Below, in pieces: positions 5,716-7,539 of a stretch of 7,539 nt of DNA (position 1 is the stretch's first letter; each line of letters starts with the position of its first letter). The notes under the pieces were generated by a model. That model saw only the letters and a program-made list of their open reading frames with translations, was not told where the DNA came from and did no database searches. This DNA comes from an uncultured Paraglaciecola sp. (GTDB lineage Bacteria > Pseudomonadota > Gammaproteobacteria > Enterobacterales > Alteromonadaceae). The position numbers and the translations under genes are program-made. Location of the stretch: NCBI GenBank assembly GCA_905479025.1, contig CAJQKX010000022.1:1-7539 (forward strand), written 5' to 3'.

Positions 5716-6846
5716 CTAACGTAAAATGGCAGCAGTTTTAATTTGGATCCAGATAATTTGTCCCACGGCCAATGCTAGTTTTTGTAACGACTTTTGGGTC
5801 AAACGAGCCAGTAAATAACTCTTTCCAACTTTTAGCCTTACCAACACCATTGCTGGGTTTTGATCGTTGATTATGTCTACTATTTCACCTGATAGCGCAT
5901 TGAGAATACTGCTATCTGAATGAGGTGATAATGTCAGGCTAACATCACTGGCCAACACCCGTATTCTTTGTGTGGTGTTGTGTTTATTTTCAACATTGGG
6001 TAACCAAAGTTCACCTCCATTAAAAGCGACTCGCATTAAATGCCATTGTTTGTCTCTCTCCAATACTTTGCAGTCGAGAATAGCCCCTAATTCGTTACTC
6101 ACTCCCAAGGGTAAGTCTGCTCTAGAAAACAGCTCTGTTATGCCACCTTGAGCAATCACTTTTCCTTGTCGCAAGATAACAGCATGATCGGCTAATCGTA
6201 CTATTTCATCAACAGCATGACTGACATATAAAATAGGGATATTAAAACTGCTGCGAAGCCTTTCTAGGTAAGGCAATATCTCATATTTACGCGCGTTATC
6301 TAGCGATGCTAACGGCTCATCCATCAGTAATAATCTAGGTTGGCTCAATAATGCTCTGGCTATGGCCACTCGTTGTTTTTCACCGCCAGAAAGTTGTTGA
6401 GGAAATTGGGACAATATACTTTCTATGCCCATCACACTGATAACTTGTTCTAATAGCTGGGAATTTGCGGCTTGATTATTACGTTTAATGGCATAACGAA
6501 GATTTCCCATAGCGGTCAAGTGTTCAAATAAACTGGCTTCTTGGAACACATACCCAAGACTACGTTTATGGGTTGGAACAAACACAGAGGCGTCTTGCCA
6601 AAGTTCCCCATTAACACTCAAACAACCAGATATGTTTTTTTCTAGTCCCGCAATACAACGTAATAAGGATGTTTTACCCGAACCAGATTCACCAAAAAGA
6701 GCAGTGACACCCTGCCCTGGAATAGTAAGATCAATATCGAATGTAAACGTCTCGGTAGCAAATTGTTTAACACTAAATTGAAATCTAGCCTTAATACCCC
6801 GAGCCGATTCAATGGATGTATCTAACGTTTTGATTTTATTGGCCAT
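5716..6846 (-). CDS. modC: Molybdate ABC transporter ATP-binding protein ModC
   Basis: This 376-residue protein is the ATPase of the molybdate importer. The ABC domain shows Walker A GESGSGKT (52-59), the Q-loop glutamine (Q102 in FQEASLFEHL), the signature LSGGEKQRVAIARAL (152-166), Walker B LLLMDE (172-177), the D-loop SLD (181-183) and the switch histidine H210. The C-terminal part carries the ModC-type TOBE/Mop molybdate-binding region (from about 290 to 375), including RIRVLASDVSL, which is nearly the same in E. coli ModC. It powers uptake by binding ModB at the inner membrane, on the cytoplasmic side. The N terminus is about 20 residues longer than in E. coli ModC; no in-frame ATG, GTG or TTG offers a shorter start, and AGTAGG about 8 nt upstream supports this one. 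Its start overlaps the end of modB by 11 bp, implying translational coupling. Confidence 0.95.
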   Translation of the reverse strand: MANKIKTLDTSIESARGIKARFQFSVKQFATETFTFDIDLTIPGQGVTALFGESGSGKTSLLRCIAGLEKNISGCLSVNGELWQDASVFVPTHKRSLGYVFQEASLFEHLTAMGNLRYAIKRNNQAANSQLLEQVISVMGIESILSQFPQQLSGGEKQRVAIARALLSQPRLLLMDEPLASLDNARKYEILPYLERLRSSFNIPILYVSHAVDEIVRLADHAVILRQGKVIAQGGITELFSRADLPLGVSNELGAILDCKVLERDKQWHLMRVAFNGGELWLPNVENKHNTTQRIRVLASDVSLTLSPHSDSSILNALSGEIVDIINDQNPAMVLVRLKVGKSYLLARLTQKSLQKLALAVGQIIWIQIKTAAILR

Positions 6847-7531
6847 AGGTCAAGCCTACTGCTTTGCGTTTACGCTGAAAGGTATATAACGTTAATAATA
6901 CTAAAAATGAAAATATGACCATTACGCCAGACAAAACATGTGCTTGAGCATATTCTAATGCTTCTACATGATCATAAATTTGCACAGATACCACACGGGT
7001 TTCGCTTGGAATACTGCCTCCAATCATCAATACAATACCAAACTCACCTACCGTATGGGCAAACCCTAGAATAGAGGCCGTCATAAAGCCCGGCTTTGCC
7101 AGAGGTAACACCACACTAAAAAAACAATCTATTGGCCCTGCACCGAGCGTTGCCGCAGCTTCTAAAGGCCGATTACCAATAGCTTCAATCGCATTTTGAA
7201 TAGGCTGTACAACAAAGGGCAAAGAATAAACCATCGACGCCACCACCAATCCCCAAAAAGTAAAAGGCAATGTGCCTAATCCAATAGCTTGGGTGAACTG
7301 TCCTATAGCCCCATTTGGTCCCATAGCTAATAGTAAATAGAAACCAAGGACAGTGGGCGGAAGCACTAAGGGTAACGCCACTATCGCGCTTATGGGGCCT
7401 TTAAACCAAGATTGCGTTCTGGCTAACCACCACGCAAGCGGAGTCGCAAAAATAAGCAGTAAAATAGTGACAGTACTAGCAAGGCGCAATGTCAGCCAAA
7501 TAGTCCCCATATCAGCATCTGACAGACTCAT
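6836..7531 (-). CDS. modB: Molybdate ABC transporter permease ModB
   Basis: This 231-residue inner-membrane protein has about five hydrophobic segments and aligns from end to end with E. coli ModB (229 residues). Visible marks are LPLVLPPTVLG (53-63) and the EAA loop, starting EAAATLGAG at 124-132 and ending with LPLAKPG (142-148), the site where the ATPase docks. As a dimer it forms the channel for molybdate delivered by the periplasmic protein ModA. The ATG at 7529-7531 is chosen because MSLSDADMGTIWLTL matches the start of E. coli ModB without gaps. A GTG one codon earlier (7532-7534) is also in frame, and the frame stays open to the window edge. AGGAG overlaps these codons unusually closely, so the start is not certain. 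The TGATG here suggests that an upstream gene, probably modA, ends in overlap with modB. modC follows with an 11-bp overlap. Confidence 0.94.
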   Translation of the reverse strand: MSLSDADMGTIWLTLRLASTVTILLLIFATPLAWWLARTQSWFKGPISAIVALPLVLPPTVLGFYLLLAMGPNGAIGQFTQAIGLGTLPFTFWGLVVASMVYSLPFVVQPIQNAIEAIGNRPLEAAATLGAGPIDCFFSVVLPLAKPGFMTASILGFAHTVGEFGIVLMIGGSIPSETRVVSVQIYDHVEALEYAQAHVLSGVMVIFSFLVLLTLYTFQRKRKAVGLTYGQ

Positions 7532-7539
7532 CACTCCTG

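Overview
The window looks like a stretch of AT-rich chromosome from a marine gammaproteobacterium, most likely of the Alteromonadales (Alteromonas, Glaciecola or Paraglaciecola type). The reasons are an initiator tRNA of the enterobacterial kind, an E. coli-like molybdate transporter, a large TonB-dependent receptor with the cysteine-bearing loops common in marine proteobacteria, and moderately low GC throughout. The genus is inferred; no marker gene here settles it. No phage, insertion sequence, CRISPR array or toxin-antitoxin module is visible, and every recognisable gene belongs to a known family.

Left part (1-896): an initiator tRNA-fMet on the minus strand has a promoter-like sequence with a GC-rich discriminator. 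Next comes a small pterin-4a-carbinolamine dehydratase gene, also on the minus strand. A textbook intrinsic terminator at 844-874 separates it from the receptor gene that ends at 897.

Middle part (897-5340): an 884-residue TonB-dependent outer-membrane receptor (minus) has a long upstream region. That region holds a -10-like hexamer and two 12-bp direct repeats spaced 22 bp apart, resembling a site for a transcriptional activator. Behind it lie a MaoC/NodN-type hotdog dehydratase (minus) and a divergent LysR-family regulator (plus). The 139 bp between those two genes carry three copies of ATTGAT in alternating orientation, which may be the regulator's own sites. Shine-Dalgarno spacing puts the start of both of these genes downstream of the longest open frame: 4298 for the hotdog gene and 4438 for the regulator.

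Right part (5341-7539): a non-coding stretch of about 375 bp opens with a strong 14-bp hairpin just after the regulator's stop codon. It is followed by modC and modB (both minus, overlapping by 11 bp), the ATPase and permease of a molybdate ABC importer. The periplasmic binding protein gene modA would be expected just beyond the right edge.

The genes form several independent units: tRNA; pterin recycling; outer-membrane uptake; the hotdog enzyme with its likely regulator; and molybdate uptake. I found no convincing new multi-gene system. The most useful leads are regulatory: the spaced direct repeats before the receptor and the repeated ATTGAT motif between the hotdog and LysR genes.
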